DNA of 7,859 bases, taken from positions 1 to 7,859 of the forward strand of contig JAFGOO010000071.1 in assembly GCA_016926455.1 (NCBI GenBank), read 5' to 3'. The number at the start of each line of letters is the position of its first letter. Position 1 is the stretch's first letter. The notes under the pieces were generated by a model. The model was not told where the DNA came from, searched no databases, and saw nothing but the letters and a program-made list of their open reading frames with translations. Positions 6,477-7,859 of this stretch are shown one piece after another. This DNA comes from Methanosarcinaceae archaeon. Its GTDB lineage: Archaea > Halobacteriota > Methanosarcinia > Methanosarcinales > Methanosarcinaceae. Both the position numbers and the translations under genes were made by a program.

Positions 6477-6845
6477 ATGAATGATTATGTTACAATAGAT
6501 GAAAAAAAGTATTCAAAAGAAATACTCGGACTTGTCACCGGAAATCAGGATTTTAACACTGAACTCGAAAAAATGAAAGCATCTTTTCTCCTTTTGTGTG
6601 AGGTTATTGATGATCCCTTCAAGCTTCCCTATTTTCTCGAAAAGTTTTATTCTATGGAAATTGGTGACGAAAACACGTTCCGTTTTTCATTGATTAGAAT
6701 ACAGGTAGATTCGGATTTACGAATGAATGAGGATATCCAGAAACATCAGCGAAGAAAATATGTTGCAAGAACAATCGAGAAATTAATGTATCAGGAAATT
6801 ATGCTTGAGATGATGGAAGGGATAGAATTTAATATAGAGGAATGA
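6477..6845 (+). CDS. Acidic 122-residue protein of unknown function downstream of sufCB
   Basis: I do not recognise this protein. It starts at an ATG 18 bases after sufB, with GGAG at 6462-6465 eleven bases upstream, so it is probably the last gene of the operon. It has no signal peptide, no membrane segment and a single cysteine (Cys41), which argues against its being a Fe-S carrier. By hand count it has 25 Asp/Glu against 16 Lys/Arg. The sequence looks largely helical: an N-terminal charged part, a hydrophobic ASFLLLCEVI stretch near 35-44, a basic patch KHQRRKYVAR in the last third, and an acidic C-terminus rich in Met and Glu. No coiled-coil heptads or nucleotide-binding motifs are clear. 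The reading frame and codon use resemble the neighbours, so it is very likely a real gene. Confidence 0.75.
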   Translation: MNDYVTIDEKKYSKEILGLVTGNQDFNTELEKMKASFLLLCEVIDDPFKLPYFLEKFYSMEIGDENTFRFSLIRIQVDSDLRMNEDIQKHQRRKYVARTIEKLMYQEIMLEMMEGIEFNIEE

Positions 6846-7006
6846 AGTATTATATTGGATGTGGGAATAAATAACCATTTAAAGCAAATTTACTGTTGTT
6901 GTAAATGGTCTGGAATACCATATATATGTCATAAAATACAATACTAAATAGTTTTAAAATTATAAATTAAAAATAAGTTAATAGAGGTATGTATCAGGTG
7001 AGATGA
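6846..7006 (+). promoter_or_regulatory. AT-rich intergenic region with candidate promoters of the KaiC-like gene
   Basis: The 161 bases hold no gene. Two TATA-like boxes are visible: ATATATAT around 6920-6928, which would give a leader of about 55 bases, and TTATAAAT around 6959-6967, which would place the transcript start near 6988, shortly before the ribosome binding site AGGTGA (6996-7001). The second has the more typical short leader. Because this gap separates two functionally distinct groups, an independent promoter here is likely, though which box is used cannot be told from sequence. Confidence 0.5.
6874..6909. repeat. Perfect 8-bp inverted repeat before the KaiC-like gene
   Basis: ACCATTTA at 6874-6881 and TAAATGGT at 6902-6909 are exact reverse complements, separated by 20 bases. 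The repeat ends about ten bases before a TATA-like stretch. It could be an operator for a dimeric regulator, or a weak hairpin at the end of the upstream operon; no T tract follows it. Confidence 0.4.
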
Positions 7007-7747
7007 ATGGAGGATATAACAACACCAGAGAGGATTAGCACAGGAATACCAGGATTGGACGAAATGCTTCGTGGCGGTTATTTTAAGGGAACTGTTAACG
7101 TTGTATCAGGAAAATCTGGAACTGGTAAGACAATTTTTGGTGCACAGTTTTTGCATGATGGTACAAAAAAAGGCGAAAAGACAATGTGCATCATAACGTC
7201 AGAGGAGGCAAAATCAATTGTCAAGGAAATGAAAACATCGTTTGGATGGGATTTTGAAGAACTTGTTGACAAGGGATTGCTCACGTTCGTGGATATTACG
7301 GATCCTAGCCTTCGGCTTCAGAAAAGCGTGGAGATCGCGCCATCAGAACTCATCAAGAGTTTCAAAAAATTAGTTGAAAGTAAGATCGAAGAACTAAATC
7401 CGGATCGTATTTTTATTGATTCTATAGAAGCTCTTTATTTGGCAATAGAGTCAAGATACAAACTCAGGACGTTGATAGATGATGTTTTTAGCGTTTTCAG
7501 AAGACATGACGTCACTTCTGTGATTGCCGTTGGATCTATGTATGGGCTTGACGATATGGTTGAATATGGTGCAGATTCAGTGGTAAAACTTGGTCGTGTA
7601 ACTGCCGGTAATAACCTCCAGCGTTCCATATATGTCTTAAAGATACGAGGTTCTGGATCGATCAACGAAGTACGTGTTTTAAATATTAATGATAATGGAA
7701 TGTCTGTGCTTGCACAGTCCCCATATCTTGAATCTGCTGATATTTGA
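7007..7747 (+). CDS. Single-domain KaiC-like RecA-superfamily ATPase
   Basis: The 246-residue protein has one KaiC/RadA-type domain. It opens with RISTGIPGLDEMLRGGYFKG, the family's N-terminal signature, then Walker A GKSGTGKT at 35-42, a Glu66-Glu67 pair in ITSEEAKS where KaiC family members place the catalytic glutamates, and Walker B ending in Asp138 in RIFIDSIEAL. Cyanobacterial KaiC has two such domains; archaeal single-domain proteins are common, and their roles (signalling, motility control, other ATP-dependent switches) are mostly not settled. No kaiA, kaiB, flagellar or chemotaxis gene is near, so no role can be inferred from context. The start is supported by AGGTGA five bases upstream. 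The gene stands alone: its own promoter region before it and a strong terminator after it. Confidence 0.85.
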   Translation: MEDITTPERISTGIPGLDEMLRGGYFKGTVNVVSGKSGTGKTIFGAQFLHDGTKKGEKTMCIITSEEAKSIVKEMKTSFGWDFEELVDKGLLTFVDITDPSLRLQKSVEIAPSELIKSFKKLVESKIEELNPDRIFIDSIEALYLAIESRYKLRTLIDDVFSVFRRHDVTSVIAVGSMYGLDDMVEYGADSVVKLGRVTAGNNLQRSIYVLKIRGSGSINEVRVLNINDNGMSVLAQSPYLESADI

Positions 7748-7782
7748 AGTGACATAATGGTCACTTCAAATTTGTTTTTTTT
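7742..7782 (+). terminator. Hairpin plus T8 tract, likely terminator of the KaiC-like gene
   Basis: ATTTGAAGTGAC (7742-7753) pairs perfectly with GTCACTTCAAAT (7760-7771) over 12 base pairs around the six-base loop ATAATG. TTG and eight T residues (7775-7782) follow. The left arm covers the gene's stop codon. Archaeal termination needs mainly the T tract; the long stem may also protect the mRNA 3' end. Confidence 0.75.
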
Positions 7783-7859
7783 GTTGTACTTAAATTCTCT
7801 TTTTAGTATTCTATGGCAATAATTGCTACTTTATTACTGATTTTAACTTATAACCCAAC
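7783..7859. other. Terminal AT-rich stretch with no recognised feature
   Basis: The last 77 bases show no open frame, hairpin or promoter that I can support. They are probably intergenic. Confidence 0.5.

Noticed and set aside
6989..7006. Five-codon upstream ORF (MYQVR) that ends exactly before the ATG of the KaiC-like gene
   Set aside because: GAGGT at 6984-6988 touches its ATG with no spacer, which is poor for initiation, and the frame contains the ribosome binding site of the real gene. Probably chance, though ribosome profiling would settle it.
1..7859. CRISPR array, tRNA, rRNA or cobalamin riboswitch
   Set aside because: I saw no regularly spaced repeats, no cloverleaf-forming stretch and no B12-box-like sequence before cobD. 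The native region further upstream of the insertion is outside the window.

Overview
The window looks like a piece of a methanogenic archaeal chromosome of the Methanosarcinales type. This rests on gene content and order (cobD, cbiB, cobZ, cobS, cobY, the order I know from Methanosarcina mazei), on archaeal-only enzymes (CobY in place of CobU, CobZ in place of CobC, a CobD with a cysteine-rich tail), on GGAGGTGAT-type ribosome binding sites, and on AT-rich TATA boxes. I cannot fix the genus by eye. All recognised genes lie on the + strand.

Positions 1-178 are the right end of an IS200/IS605 (IS1341-type) element: the last 27 codons of tnpB with its RuvC-III motif, then the conserved right end, which in this family is also the scaffold of the TnpB guide RNA (omega RNA). 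The element stops at about 178, only 35 bases before the likely start of cobD. The first bases of the cobD leader would therefore be the guide.

Positions 213-4761 hold five tightly packed genes for the late, nucleotide-loop part of adenosylcobamide synthesis. CobD makes (R)-1-aminopropan-2-ol phosphate from threonine, CbiB attaches it to adenosylcobyric acid, CobY activates the product with GTP, CobS joins it to alpha-ribazole (phosphate), and CobZ removes the phosphate. Overlaps of 4 or 16 bases link cobD-cbiB, cobZ-cobS and cobS-cobY.

Positions 4762-6458 hold a two-gene minimal SUF iron-sulfur assembly system (SufC ATPase and a short SufB scaffold, the SMS type). It follows cobY without a gap and is probably in the same operon. 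The reading frame and ribosome binding site argue that SufC starts at an ATT codon. A 122-residue acidic protein of unknown function (6477-6845) ends the run.

Positions 6846-7006 are an AT-rich intergenic region with an 8-bp inverted repeat and TATA-like boxes. A single-domain KaiC-like ATPase follows (7007-7747). It ends in a strong hairpin with a T8 tract, a likely terminator. I see nothing further in 7783-7859.

No wholly new system is proven here. The points most worth following are the omega RNA/guide junction feeding into the cobalamin operon, the ATT start of SufC, the pairing of Fe-S assembly with a cysteine-rich CobD, and the unknown 122-residue protein.
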